Counted from the stretch's first letter, positions 1 to 7,987 are shown. The stretch is DNA of 64,000 bases from Geodermatophilus saharensis (GCF_900188205.1 NZ_FZOH01000003.1:84539-148538); one strand, 5' to 3'. Notes: generated by a model not told the origin, from the letters alone. Made by a program: numbers and translations.

Positions 1-342
1 GTACTCCGGGGGGCCGTGGAGCCGGCGGGGGCGTGCCGGCCGCAGGATCGGGGGCCCGGTGGTTCCAGGACCCCGAACGGGTGAGGGCGAGCCCCTCCTG
101 CACGCCGGCTGTGTGACGCGCGCCCAGCAGGATACCGGGGACGGGGCGGGTGGCCGGGCCCGGCGGTCAGGGCTCGCCGCAGCGGGCGGCGACGTCGCGG
201 GTCAGGTGCGGCTGGTCGGCGGCGACCTCCGCGAGGGTCACCGCGCGCTCCCGCGGCCTCCCGGCCGCCTCCTGCAGCCGGCGCCCCTGCACCAGCCACG
301 TCGCCGCGCCTGACCCGTCGGTGCGGTGGGTAGCCCGGCAGC
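1..342. other. Leading region without a confident gene
   Basis: I see no convincing complete gene here. A 41-codon minus-strand frame from a GTG at 292 to a stop at 167 reads like the hydrophilic end of a protein (it finishes AARCGEP), but it has no ribosome binding site and no recognised family. It could also be a decayed or partial gene. The last 12 bases before 343 carry a TAGCCC hexamer that probably serves the next gene. Confidence 0.25.
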
Positions 343-1233
343 GTGCACACCCCCAGCACCGACCCCGCCGACGGGCCCCGCGAGGGCCGGCTGCAGCTGC
401 GCGACGGGCGCACGATGGCCTACGCCGAGTGGGGCGACCCGGAGGGCCGGCCGGTGCTCGGCTGCCACGGCTCGCCGAGCTCGCGCCTGGAGCGGCACGT
501 CGAGGACCCCGGCGCCTACCGCCGCTGGGGCGTGCGGCTGATCGTCCCGGACCGGCCCGGGTTCGGCCGGTCCGACCCGCAGCCGGGGCGACGGGTCACC
601 GACTGGCCCGGCGACGTCGTCGAGCTGCTCGACTCCCTCGGCGTCGACCGGTTCGCCACGCTGAGCCTGTCCGGGGGCGCCGCGTACGCGCTGGCCTGCG
701 CCCACGCGCTGCCCGACCGGGTGCACACCGTCGGCGTCCTCGGCGGCGCGCCGCCCCCCGACGTGCCCTGGCCGTGGCCGGGCTGGCTGCCGCCGACGGT
801 GCGCGCCGCCGTGCACCGGCCCTCACCGGCGACGTCGGCGCTGCTGCGGCCGGTGTTCGCGCCGCTGACCGTCCGCCCGGCGCTGCTGCCGCGCTACCTG
901 CAGCTGCGGCTCAACCCCGCCGACCGCCGGGTCATCGGCCGCCCGGCCGTGCGCCGGGTGCTGTCGGCGACGTTCACCGAGGGGCTGCGCCAGGGCGCGG
1001 CGTCGCTGGCCGAGGACCGGGCGCTGCTGTTCCGGCCGTGGGGCTTCCCGGTCGGGGAGGTGCGCCAGCAGGTGCACGTCTGGCACGGCACCCAGGACTG
1101 GCAGGTGCCGGTCGGGCTGGGCCGGGTGCTGGCGGCCATGCTGCCGCGCTGCCGCGCCCACTGGTACGCCGGCGAGGGGCACTTCCTGGTCTTCGACCAC
1201 GCCCGCGAGGTGTACGCCGCGCTCGCGCCGTGA
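343..1233 (+). CDS. Alpha/beta hydrolase
   Basis: A 296-residue cytoplasmic alpha/beta hydrolase, close to the usual 280-300 residues; substrate not predictable. An HG oxyanion motif lies in CHGSPSS (about residues 41-47). The nucleophile elbow is LSLSGGAAYA with Ser110, where the usual first Gly of GxSxG is Ser. The acid is probably Asp in HGTQDWQVP and the base His in GEGHFLVF near the C-terminus. The GTG start follows a TAGCCC hexamer by six bases with no Shine-Dalgarno sequence, suggesting a leaderless message. The methyltransferase operon begins 32 bp downstream on the same strand. Confidence 0.85.
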   Translation: MHTPSTDPADGPREGRLQLRDGRTMAYAEWGDPEGRPVLGCHGSPSSRLERHVEDPGAYRRWGVRLIVPDRPGFGRSDPQPGRRVTDWPGDVVELLDSLGVDRFATLSLSGGAAYALACAHALPDRVHTVGVLGGAPPPDVPWPWPGWLPPTVRAAVHRPSPATSALLRPVFAPLTVRPALLPRYLQLRLNPADRRVIGRPAVRRVLSATFTEGLRQGAASLAEDRALLFRPWGFPVGEVRQQVHVWHGTQDWQVPVGLGRVLAAMLPRCRAHWYAGEGHFLVFDHAREVYAALAP

Positions 1234-1265
1234 GTGTCCCGCCGCGGACGGGGTAGCCGCGCGGC

Positions 1266-1898
1266 ATGCACCCCGACCAGCGCGGCAGCCGCGCCGTGCC
1301 CCCGACCTTCGTGAACGCCAACCGGCTGTGGGTGGACTCCCGCCTGCGCTACGAGATCGGGTACCGGGTGGAGGGGGCGGTGCTGCGCCGGCTCGGTGCG
1401 CACGGCACCCGCGCGGTGGAGATCGGTACCGGCCGCCGGGGCCTGGGCGCACGGGTCGCCGTCGAGCGGCTCGGCGCGACCGAGGTGACGGCGTTCGACC
1501 TGCACCCGGCCAGCGTCGGCCGCGCCCGGATCCGCTGCGCCGACCTCGCCGACCGGGTCACCTTCCGGGTCGGCGACGCCACCGCGCTGCCGGTCGACGA
1601 CGCGAGCGTCGACCTCGTCGTCGACTTCCACGCACTGCACCACGTCGTCGACTGGCGGGCCGCCGTCGCCGAGGCCGCGCGGGTGCTGCGGCCCGGCGGA
1701 CAGCTGGCGCTCACCGAGATGACCCGCCGGTTCGTCGACGCGCCCGCGCTGCGGGCGGTGTCGTGGCACCCGCCCGACCGGTTCTCCACCGACGAGCTCC
1801 TCGCGGAGCTGGCCGCCTCCGGCCTGCGCGTGCCGGAGGGCCGGCTGCGGCGGGCCGCCGGCGACCGGTGGATCCAGGCCGTCGCGACCCGGGCGTGA
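1266..1898 (+). CDS. Class I SAM-dependent methyltransferase
   Basis: A 210-residue Rossmann-fold methyltransferase of the Methyltransf_11 kind. Motif I is VEIGTGRRGL at residues 51-60, an acidic residue for the ribose is Asp78 in TAFDLH, and the post-motif VLRPGGQLALTEM is near residue 140. Small molecules are the likely substrates, but none can be named. TAGCCG lies six bases before the ATG and there is no Shine-Dalgarno sequence, so the message may be leaderless. Its stop overlaps the GTG of the next gene (GTGA), so the two are probably translationally coupled. Confidence 0.88.
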   Translation: MHPDQRGSRAVPPTFVNANRLWVDSRLRYEIGYRVEGAVLRRLGAHGTRAVEIGTGRRGLGARVAVERLGATEVTAFDLHPASVGRARIRCADLADRVTFRVGDATALPVDDASVDLVVDFHALHHVVDWRAAVAEAARVLRPGGQLALTEMTRRFVDAPALRAVSWHPPDRFSTDELLAELAASGLRVPEGRLRRAAGDRWIQAVATRA

Positions 1899-2452
1899 GC
1901 GTCGGCGGCACCGTCCGGGAGGCCCTGGCGCTGCTGCGCCGGCACGCCGGGCCGGTCTACACCACCTCGCTCGCGGTCACGCTGGTCAACACCGTGCCCG
2001 ACGTGCTCCGCCAGCTGCTGGTGTACCGCGACCCGAGCGTCGGGCACGCGCTGCTGGTCGACGTCGTCGGCTTCACCACCGGGCTGCTCGCCCAGCTGTG
2101 GCTCACCGGCGCGCTCACCGACCTGCCCGGCACCGGCCGGGTGCGGCCGCGCGGCGCGCTGGGCCGCGGGACGGCGACGGCGCTGCGGGCGGTGCGGGTG
2201 TCCCCGGCCGCGGTGCTGGCCGGCGTCGTCCTCGGCGGGTCGGTGTCGGCGCTGCTCACCCTGCCGCCGTCGGTGGCCGCGCTCGGCGTCGACGGCGTGC
2301 TCGGGCCGCTGGACGCGCCGTCGGCGGCGGCGTTCACCGTGGCCACGGTCAGCGACGTCGTGGCCAGCTGGGTCACGCTGCCCTTCCTCGCCGTCGTGCT
2401 GGTGCTGACCGCCGGTTCGACCAGGCGGTTCGCGGGCAAGGGCCGGGCGTGA
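1895..2452 (+). CDS. Small multi-pass membrane protein, unknown function
   Basis: A 185-residue hydrophobic protein that I do not recognise. Likely membrane segments are seen around YTTSLAVTLVNTV, ALLVDVVGFTTGLLAQL, the alanine/valine-rich stretch near the middle and a C-terminal segment ending VLVLTAGS, followed by a basic tail (TRRFAGKGRA). The start is the GTG that overlaps the methyltransferase stop; no better start is visible. Its own stop overlaps the next GTG in the same way, so it is the middle gene of a coupled trio. Confidence 0.7.
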   Translation: MSVGGTVREALALLRRHAGPVYTTSLAVTLVNTVPDVLRQLLVYRDPSVGHALLVDVVGFTTGLLAQLWLTGALTDLPGTGRVRPRGALGRGTATALRAVRVSPAAVLAGVVLGGSVSALLTLPPSVAALGVDGVLGPLDAPSAAAFTVATVSDVVASWVTLPFLAVVLVLTAGSTRRFAGKGRA

Positions 2453-2829
2453 GGGATCGGGACTGGGACGTCACCCGCCGGGCGGTCGGGTCGCTGTCGG
2501 TGTGGATCGGGACGGCGGCACTGTTCGCGCCGCGGTGGATCGCCGGCACCCTCGGCGTGCGGCCCGACGCCGCCCGCGACGACGTCGCGCTGCCGCTGCT
2601 GGTGCGGCTGGGCGCGGCCCGCAACATCGCGATGGGCGCCGCGCTGCTCGTCACCCCGGCACCGCAGGCCCGGCGCACCACCGAGGTGGCGCTGCTGCTG
2701 ACCGCCCTCGACGCGGCCGCGGTGTGGACCTCGCGCGCCACCGGCGACGTGCGCCCGCGCAGCGCCGTGCTGTCGGGGCTCGTGCTGGCGCTGGCCTCCT
2801 ACGGCGCCGCCCGCTGGCACCGCCGCTGA
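2449..2829 (+). CDS. Small membrane protein (DUF4267-like)
   Basis: A 126-residue protein with about four hydrophobic segments: SLSVWIGTAALFAPRW, LVRLGAARNIAMGAALLV, VALLLTALDAAAVW and a C-terminal SGLVLALASYGAARW. The RxGxARNIxxG pattern resembles small DUF4267-type membrane proteins, but that assignment is tentative. It is coupled to the preceding gene by a GTGA overlap. The palindromic repeat cluster starts 14 bp after its stop and may end the transcript. Confidence 0.65.
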   Translation: MRDRDWDVTRRAVGSLSVWIGTAALFAPRWIAGTLGVRPDAARDDVALPLLVRLGAARNIAMGAALLVTPAPQARRTTEVALLLTALDAAAVWTSRATGDVRPRSAVLSGLVLALASYGAARWHRR

Positions 2830-2843
2830 GACACCGCCTCCCG

Positions 2844-2929
2844 TGCACTTCCGCGGAAGTGCCCAGGACAGGCCGTGCACTTCCGCGGAAGTGCACCGGA
2901 GGGACCGTGCACTTCCGCGGAAGTGCACG
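2844..2929. repeat. Three palindromic 22-mers at exact 32-bp spacing
   Basis: Three copies of a 22-bp palindrome begin at 2844, 2876 and 2908. The core is TGCACTTCCGCGGAAGTGCA, flanked by G and C. Copies two and three are perfect; the first has one change at its right edge. Spacers are 10 bp and unrelated in sequence, so the period is exactly 32 bp, about three helical turns. The cluster sits 3' of the membrane-protein operon and upstream of the DGPF/ECF42 promoter. It could be a transcription terminator, a protein-binding array or a dispersed repeat element. Confidence 0.9.
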
Positions 2930-2969
2930 GCTGCACGGGCCACCGCTGTCGAGAAACCGCCGCCCGGGA

Positions 2970-2996
2970 TGTCGAGAACCGCAGACCTGCTCCGTC
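2970..2996 (+). promoter_or_regulatory. Candidate ECF42 promoter of the DGPF-sigma operon
   Basis: TGTCGA at 2970-2975 is followed by GAACC and, after 17 bp, by CGTC at 2993-2996, an ECF-type -35/-10 pair. From memory, ECF42 factors use a TGTCGA -35 element and commonly control their own DGPF neighbours. A second TGTCGA lies 23 bp upstream at 2947. Transcription would begin near 3003, leaving a leader of about 44 nt with a GAGGAGAG ribosome binding site before the ATG at 3047. Confidence 0.6.
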
Positions 2997-3046
2997 CCCG
3001 GGGTGCACGCGGCCAGGATGGGCCGCAGACACCGAGGAGAGACGAC

Positions 3047-3454
3047 ATGGCCAAGTACCTGCTGCTCAAGCACTACCGCGGCGCCCCGGCGGCGGTGAAC
3101 GACGTCCCCATGGAGAAGTGGACGCCGGAGGAGATCTCGGCGCACGTGCGGTACATGGACGACTTCGCGGCCCGGCTCGAGGGGACCGGCGAGTTCGTCG
3201 ACGCCCAGGCGCTCGCCCCCGACGGGATGTGGGTCCGCTACGACGGCGAGGGGCGCCCGCCGGTGGTCGACGGCCCGTTCGCCGAGACCAAGGACCTCGT
3301 GGCCGGCTGGATGGTCGTCGACGTCGACAGCCGCGAGCGCGCGATCGAGCTGGCCGGCGAGCTGTCGGCGGCTCCCGGGGCCGGTGGCGAGCCGATCCAC
3401 GAGTGGCTCGAGGTGCGCCCGTTCCTCGGCGCGGCCCCCACCGTCACGGAGTGA
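3047..3454 (+). CDS. YCII-related DGPF-domain protein
   Basis: A 135-residue protein of the YCII/DGPF family with the eponymous DGPF motif at residues 75-78, followed by AETKDLVAGWMVVDV, which is characteristic of the family. The fold is a ferredoxin-like alpha/beta barrel; biochemical function is not established, though some relatives act on small molecules. The ATG has a strong GAGGAGAG ribosome binding site. Its stop overlaps the GTG of the sigma factor gene (GTGA). DGPF genes are the standard genomic partners and targets of ECF42 sigma factors, so this is probably both partner and regulatory target. Confidence 0.9.
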   Translation: MAKYLLLKHYRGAPAAVNDVPMEKWTPEEISAHVRYMDDFAARLEGTGEFVDAQALAPDGMWVRYDGEGRPPVVDGPFAETKDLVAGWMVVDVDSRERAIELAGELSAAPGAGGEPIHEWLEVRPFLGAAPTVTE

Positions 3455-4608
3455 CCCCGCCCCTGGACGAGGTACTCCTCCGGAGCCTCACCCCGGGCGT
3501 GCTCGGCGTCCTCGTCCGCCGCGGAGCCGACTTCGCGGCGGCCGAGGACGCCGTCCAGGAGGCGTTGGTCGAGGCGCTGCGCGTCTGGCCGGCCGACCCG
3601 CCGCGGGACCCGAGGGCCTGGCTGGTCACCGTGGCCTGGCGGCGGTTCCTCGACGCCACCCGCGCCGATGCCGCCCGGCGCCGGCGCGAGGACCTCGTCG
3701 AGGAGGAGCCGCAGCCCGGGCCGGCGTCCGGGGTGGACGACACGCTGGCGCTGTACTTCCTGTGCGCCCACCCGTCGCTGACGCCGTCGTCGGCGGTCGC
3801 GCTCACCCTGCGCGCCGTCGGCGGGCTCACCACCCGGCAGATCGCCCGCGCGTACCTGGTGCCCGAGGCCACCATGGCCCAGCGCATCAGCCGGGCCAAG
3901 CGCACCGTCTCGGGCGTGCGGTTCGACCGGCCCGGCGACGTCGCCACCGTGCTGCGCGTCCTGTACCTGGTCTTCAACGAGGGCTACTCCGGCGACGTCG
4001 ACCTCGCCGCCGAGGCGATCCGGCTGACCCGGCAGCTCGCCGCCGTCGTCGACCACCCCGAGGTGGCGGGGCTGCTGGCGCTCATGCTGCTGCACTCCGC
4101 CCGGCGGGTTGCCCGCACGGCGCCCGACGGCAGCCTCGTGCCGCTCGCCGAGCAGGACCGCACGCGGTGGGACACCGCGGCGATCACCGAGGGCGTCGCG
4201 GTCCTGCAGGCCGCCCTCGCCCGCGACCGGCTCGGCGAGTTCCAGGCCCAGGCCGCCATCGCCGCGCTGCACGCCGACGCACCCACCGCCGCGGAGACCG
4301 ACTGGGTGCAGATCGTCGAGTGGTACGACGAGCTGGTGCGCCTCACCGACAGCCCGGTCGTGCGGCTCAACCGCGCGGTCGCCGTCGGCGAGGCCGACGG
4401 GCCGCGAGCCGGGCTGGCGGCGCTGGCGGAGCTGGACGACTCCCTGCCCCGCCACGCCGCGGTGGCCGCGCACCTGCACGAGGCCGCCGGCGACCTGGAG
4501 ACGGCGGCACGGCTCTACGCCGAGGCGGCCCGGCGGGCACCCGACCTCGCCGAGCGCGACCACCTGACCCGCCGGGCCGCCCGGCTCAACACCCGCCCGC
4601 GTCCCTGA
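3451..4608 (+). CDS. ECF42-type RNA polymerase sigma factor with TPR-like C-terminal extension
   Basis: A 385-residue sigma factor, about twice the length of a simple ECF sigma. Region sigma-2 covers roughly residues 10-75 (AEDAVQEALVEALRVWP, then WRRFLDATR). Sigma-4 covers about 100-150, with the helix-turn-helix LTTRQIARAYLVPEATMAQR. The remaining 230 residues are a helical, TPR-like extension with NEGYSG near its start and LNRAVAVGEADGP farther on, the hallmark of the ECF42 group (DUF6596 type). In this group the extension is thought to replace a membrane anti-sigma factor, and none is encoded nearby. It is coupled to the DGPF gene. Confidence 0.92.
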   Translation: MTPPLDEVLLRSLTPGVLGVLVRRGADFAAAEDAVQEALVEALRVWPADPPRDPRAWLVTVAWRRFLDATRADAARRRREDLVEEEPQPGPASGVDDTLALYFLCAHPSLTPSSAVALTLRAVGGLTTRQIARAYLVPEATMAQRISRAKRTVSGVRFDRPGDVATVLRVLYLVFNEGYSGDVDLAAEAIRLTRQLAAVVDHPEVAGLLALMLLHSARRVARTAPDGSLVPLAEQDRTRWDTAAITEGVAVLQAALARDRLGEFQAQAAIAALHADAPTAAETDWVQIVEWYDELVRLTDSPVVRLNRAVAVGEADGPRAGLAALAELDDSLPRHAAVAAHLHEAAGDLETAARLYAEAARRAPDLAERDHLTRRAARLNTRPRP

Positions 4609-4633
4609 GGCCCCACCGCCCGGGCCGGTCGGC

Positions 4634-4688
4634 GTGCACTTCCGCGGAAGTGCACCGGACGGGACCGTGCACCTCCGCGGAAGTGCCC
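4634..4688. repeat. Two further copies of the 22-bp palindrome
   Basis: A perfect copy occupies 4634-4655 and a degenerate copy with two changes occupies 4667-4688, with starts 33 bp apart. They begin 25 bp after the sigma factor stop and sit just beyond the stop of the convergent Nudix gene. The repeat cluster therefore appears on both sides of the DGPF/ECF42 cassette. Position between convergent genes fits a bidirectional terminator, but the conserved sequence, not only the stem, suggests something more specific. Confidence 0.85.
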
Positions 4689-4698
4689 GCCTGGTGCG

Positions 4699-5298
4699 CT
4701 ACCGCCAGGCGAAGACCGGCTGCTCCAGGTGGGCGACGCGGGTGTGCCGGCCGCGGCAGGCGACCTGGCAGAACTGGTACACGACCGCCGCGGTGGGGGC
4801 GTGCAGCCACCCGCCGAGCAGCGGCAGCCGGATGACCGGCGCGTCGGACTCCGGGATGGTCACCAGCACCGGGTCGACGTCGAGGTCGGCCAGCGGCACG
4901 CGGTGCACCGCGGCCACCTCGGCCTCGGCGGGGGAGAGGTCGCCCACCTCGCCCGCCCACACGACCACCGGCGTCATCACGTAGCCCGAGCGCGTCACGT
5001 AGTCGTCGAGCAGGCCGAGCACGTCGCCGGGACCGCGGTGCAGCCCCACCTCCTCGGCCAGCTCGCGCAGCGCGCCCTCGACGGGCGTCTCGCCGTCGTC
5101 GAGCCGCCCGCCGGGCAGCGCCCACTGCCCGGCGTGGGCCCGCAGGCCCGCCGCCCGGCGGGTGAGCAGCAGCGCCGGCCGCTCCGGCGGCCCGGTCACG
5201 CAGACGGTGACGGCGGCCTGGCGCAGCTCGGGACGGCCGGCCGCGCGGCGGGGGAACTGCCCCAGCCGCGCGGCCGCCGTCGCGCGGTCGAGCGTCAG
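4699..5298 (-). CDS. Nudix hydrolase, possibly CoA-pyrophosphatase-like
   Basis: About 199 residues. A perfect Nudix box (GX5EX7REUXEEXGU) runs from Gly64 to Leu86 (GRLDDGE, then RELAEEVGL). The preceding LRAHAGQWALPGG resembles the extra signature of NUDT7-type CoA pyrophosphatases, so cleavage of CoA or a related nucleotide pyrophosphate is plausible. No ATG, GTG or TTG lies at a sensible position; the only fitting start is a CTG that overlaps the Spo0M stop (CTGA). A GTG about 33 codons later would remove the first strand of the domain. The start is therefore inferred. Confidence 0.8.
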   Translation of the reverse strand: MTLDRATAAARLGQFPRRAAGRPELRQAAVTVCVTGPPERPALLLTRRAAGLRAHAGQWALPGGRLDDGETPVEGALRELAEEVGLHRGPGDVLGLLDDYVTRSGYVMTPVVVWAGEVGDLSPAEAEVAAVHRVPLADLDVDPVLVTIPESDAPVIRLPLLGGWLHAPTAAVVYQFCQVACRGRHTRVAHLEQPVFAWR

Positions 5299-6074
5299 AA
5301 CCAGCCGCGCCGGCCGCCGAGCTGGCGCACCGCGGCGTCGAGCTGGGCGGCCACCGCGGACACGTCGGTGTCGTGGTGGGACAGGTGCAGCCGGCCGCCC
5401 ACGTCGCGGCCCTCGGTGAGCAGCCCGCCGCGCCGGTCGACCTCGAGGACGACCTCGACGCCGTGCGGCGAGGCCAGGAAGGTCACCTCCAGCTCGTTGA
5501 CCCGCCCGCGCAGCGACGACGGCGGCGCGAACTCCACCTCCTGGTAGAAGGGCAGGTCGCTGCCGGCCAGGCGGCCCTTCTCGACGTCGGCGCCGCGGAA
5601 GGCGAAGCCGAGGCCGGACAGGGCCTGGATGACCGTGCGCTGCACCGGCAGCGGCTCGACGGTGACCGCGTCGAGGTCGCCGGGGTCGACCCCGCCGGGG
5701 ACGTCGACCTTGGTGCGCAGGCCGATCTTCACCCCGCGCAGCGTCCAGCCGTCGAGCGTGGTGAACGGGCACTGCCAGGGCACCGGGAAGCTGAACGGGA
5801 CGGCCGCCCGCGCGCCCGCCTCGATCCGGCCGGCGCCGGCGATCACCGCGGTGCCGAAGGTGACGTTCTCGCGCCACTCGTGGTCACCGCTCTCCACCTC
5901 GACGGTGGCCTGCAGCGACACCCGCAGCTCGTTGATCTCCTGGGCGATCTGGCCGCCGGTGAGGTGCACGGTGCCGGTGACGGTGCCGCCGGGGGTGGTG
6001 ACCGGGGTGTCGAGGACGGCGTCGACGGTGGCGTTGCCGGCGCCGAGCTTCGCCATCAGGTTGCGGAAGGCCAT
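5295..6074 (-). CDS. spo0M: Spo0M-family sporulation control protein
   Basis: A 259-residue arrestin-fold protein of the Spo0M (SpoOM) family. The N-terminus MAFRNLMAKLGAG, the TPVTTPGGTVTGTVHLTGG strand pair and the PFSFPVPWQCPFTT segment are typical. In Bacillus Spo0M affects sporulation and cell-shape control; its role in actinobacteria is not settled. The ATG is preceded by a GGAG ribosome binding site. The gene lies 83 bp after a SpoIIE-type phosphatase on the same strand, which suggests a shared developmental or stress function. The Nudix gene appears coupled to its stop codon. Confidence 0.9.
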   Translation of the reverse strand: MAFRNLMAKLGAGNATVDAVLDTPVTTPGGTVTGTVHLTGGQIAQEINELRVSLQATVEVESGDHEWRENVTFGTAVIAGAGRIEAGARAAVPFSFPVPWQCPFTTLDGWTLRGVKIGLRTKVDVPGGVDPGDLDAVTVEPLPVQRTVIQALSGLGFAFRGADVEKGRLAGSDLPFYQEVEFAPPSSLRGRVNELEVTFLASPHGVEVVLEVDRRGGLLTEGRDVGGRLHLSHHDTDVSAVAAQLDAAVRQLGGRRGWF

Positions 6075-6157
6075 GGGGGAGGTGCTCCGTTCGGTTCGGG
6101 GACGGCGGGCACTCTGACACCACGCCCGGCGACTGGCGAGGGGTTCCCGCGCGGCGG

Positions 6158-7903
6158 TCAGCCGGCGGGGAGCACCCGCAGGCCCAGCAGTGCGACGTCG
6201 TCGGCGCGGTCGGGCGCCAGGCGGGCCAGCACCGTGTCGCAGACCTCGCCGGCCGGGAGGCCCGCGAGGTCGACGGCCGCGGCGAGCAGCCGCGCCAGCC
6301 CGGCGTCGAGGTCGGCGTCGCGGCGCTCGACGAGGCCGTCGGTGTAGAGCAGCAGCGTGGTGCCGGGGGCGAGCACCTCGACGGCGTCGGAGCGGACGCT
6401 GTCCGGCCGGACGCCCAGCAGCAGGTCGGGCCGGCGGTCGAGCAGGCGGGGCGGCCCGGCGGCGGGGACCAGCAGCGGCGGCAGGTGCCCCGCGCTGGAC
6501 CAGGTGAGGGTGTGGGTACCGGCGCGCGCCGGCTCGACGCAGGCGAGGACGGCGGTGGCCAGGGTCGCCGTCCCGAAGCCGTCGAGCGCCCGGTCGAGCG
6601 TGGTCAGCACCCGCGACGGCGGTCCGCCGACGGCCGCCGTGATGCCGCGCAGCACGTTGCGGACCTGGCCCATGACCGCGGCGGCCATCCGGTCGTGGCC
6701 GGTCACGTCGCCGATGACGAGGGTGGTGCCCTCGCCCGAGGTGAACGCGTCGTACCAGTCGCCGCCCACCTGTGCCTCCACCGCGGCCGGGCGGTACCGG
6801 ACGGCGAGGTCGAGCCCGGGCCGGTGCGGCGGGTCGGTGAGCAGGGAGCGCTGCAGCGTCTCGGCCAGGCTGCGGGTGGCCGAGGCCAGCCGCCGCTCGT
6901 CCTCGAGGCGGGTCACCCGATCCACGGCCTGCACGGTCTGGACGGCGAGCGCCTCGAGGACTCGCACGTCGTGGTCCTCGAACACGCGGGGCCCGGCCCA
7001 GCCGACGGTCAGCGAGCCGAGCAGGCGCTCGCCCGAGCGCAGCGGCAGCGCCGCCCAGGACCGCAGCCCCGGTGCCGGCGGCGGCTGGGCGCCGGCGTCG
7101 CCGACCAGGACCGTCCGCCCCCGGGCGGCGACCGCCGCGGGGTGCTGCGCGTCGGCGGCGAGCCGGAGGGCTCCCGGCGCGCCGGACGCGGTGAGCAGCA
7201 GGTCCCCGCCGCGCGGCCCGGGGAGCGCGAGCGCGTGCAGCGACGCGCCCAGGGCGGCGCCGCCGTGCTCGGCGAGCAGGTCGACCAGGTGGTGACGGCT
7301 CTCGGCGGCGGCGAGGGCGGAGACGATGGCGGCCAGGCCGGCGAGCGACCGGGCGGTGCGCTGCTGGCGGGCACCGACCGCGCGCAGCTCGGCGACGGCG
7401 GTCTCCAGCTCCCGGGTGCGGCTGAGCAGGTCGGCCTCGACGTCGGCCACGCGGCGCTGCTCCCGGTCGGCCTCCCCGCGCGCCTCGTCGCGCAGCCGCA
7501 CGTAGTCGGTGATGTCCTCGGTGCGGTGCAGCAGGAGGGCCACCCGGCCCTCGTCGTCGAGGACCGGCACGTGCACCGGGCTCCAGTACCGCTCCTCGAA
7601 GGTGCCGTCGGGCCGCGGGATGTCGTACTTCTGGATCTGCATCACCACCGGCCGGCCGGTGTCGCGGGCCTGCTCCAGCGTCGTCCTCAGGTTGGCCGGA
7701 CCGTCGGCCGCCGGGTCGTCGGGCGGCACGGGGAAGACGTCGAACAGCCGGCGGCCGACCGTGTCCTCGTGCGTCCTCCCGGCGTTCTGCAGCAGCGCCC
7801 GGTTCGCGTCCACGACCACGAGGTCGGGGGTCAGCAGTACCAGCGGCACCGGGGCGACGTCGAACACCCGCCTCCAGTCGGGAACCGGCAGCTCCTGTTC
7901 CAT
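6158..7903 (-). CDS. PAS-GAF-PP2C (SpoIIE/RsbU-type) serine phosphatase
   Basis: A 581-residue soluble signalling phosphatase. A PAS domain (about residues 15-140, with PLVLLTPDLVVVDANRA) is followed by a short coiled coil, a GAF-like domain with LRSWAALPLRSGERLLGSL, and a C-terminal PP2C/SpoIIE domain. The phosphatase domain shows the metal-site motifs GGDWYDAF, IGDVTGHD and YTDGL, and ends with DDVALLGLRV. Such proteins dephosphorylate anti-anti-sigma factors in partner-switching pathways; no such partner is encoded in this window. The ATG at 7903 has a GGGAG site upstream; a longer start at 7951 is possible but adds no recognisable sequence. Confidence 0.88.
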   Translation of the reverse strand: MEQELPVPDWRRVFDVAPVPLVLLTPDLVVVDANRALLQNAGRTHEDTVGRRLFDVFPVPPDDPAADGPANLRTTLEQARDTGRPVVMQIQKYDIPRPDGTFEERYWSPVHVPVLDDEGRVALLLHRTEDITDYVRLRDEARGEADREQRRVADVEADLLSRTRELETAVAELRAVGARQQRTARSLAGLAAIVSALAAAESRHHLVDLLAEHGGAALGASLHALALPGPRGGDLLLTASGAPGALRLAADAQHPAAVAARGRTVLVGDAGAQPPPAPGLRSWAALPLRSGERLLGSLTVGWAGPRVFEDHDVRVLEALAVQTVQAVDRVTRLEDERRLASATRSLAETLQRSLLTDPPHRPGLDLAVRYRPAAVEAQVGGDWYDAFTSGEGTTLVIGDVTGHDRMAAAVMGQVRNVLRGITAAVGGPPSRVLTTLDRALDGFGTATLATAVLACVEPARAGTHTLTWSSAGHLPPLLVPAAGPPRLLDRRPDLLLGVRPDSVRSDAVEVLAPGTTLLLYTDGLVERRDADLDAGLARLLAAAVDLAGLPAGEVCDTVLARLAPDRADDVALLGLRVLPAG

Positions 7904-7957
7904 CCGCTCCCCGTGCCCCGGTGGGAGAGCGGGGACACACGGGCTACCCACGGGTAG

Positions 7958-7987
7958 TTGGACGTCCTACTAAATCGGGCCTACCGT
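7958..7987 (+). promoter_or_regulatory. Predicted housekeeping promoter of the mutase gene
   Basis: A TTGGAC -35 element (7958-7963) is separated by 18 bp from a TACCGT -10 element (7982-7987). The predicted transcription start is at or within a base or two of the ATG at 7994, so the mRNA would be leaderless; no Shine-Dalgarno sequence is visible. A TACCC-AC-GGGTA inverted repeat at 7945-7956 lies directly upstream of the -35 and may be an operator. Confidence 0.5.

Noticed and set aside
1-342. A plus-strand gene entering from the left edge
   Set aside because: No frame shows family motifs, and stops or poor composition interrupt each candidate.
2844-2929. The regular 32-bp spacing considered as a CRISPR array
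   Set aside because: There are only three copies, the spacers are 10 bp rather than about 30 bp, the repeats are fully palindromic, and no cas genes are present.
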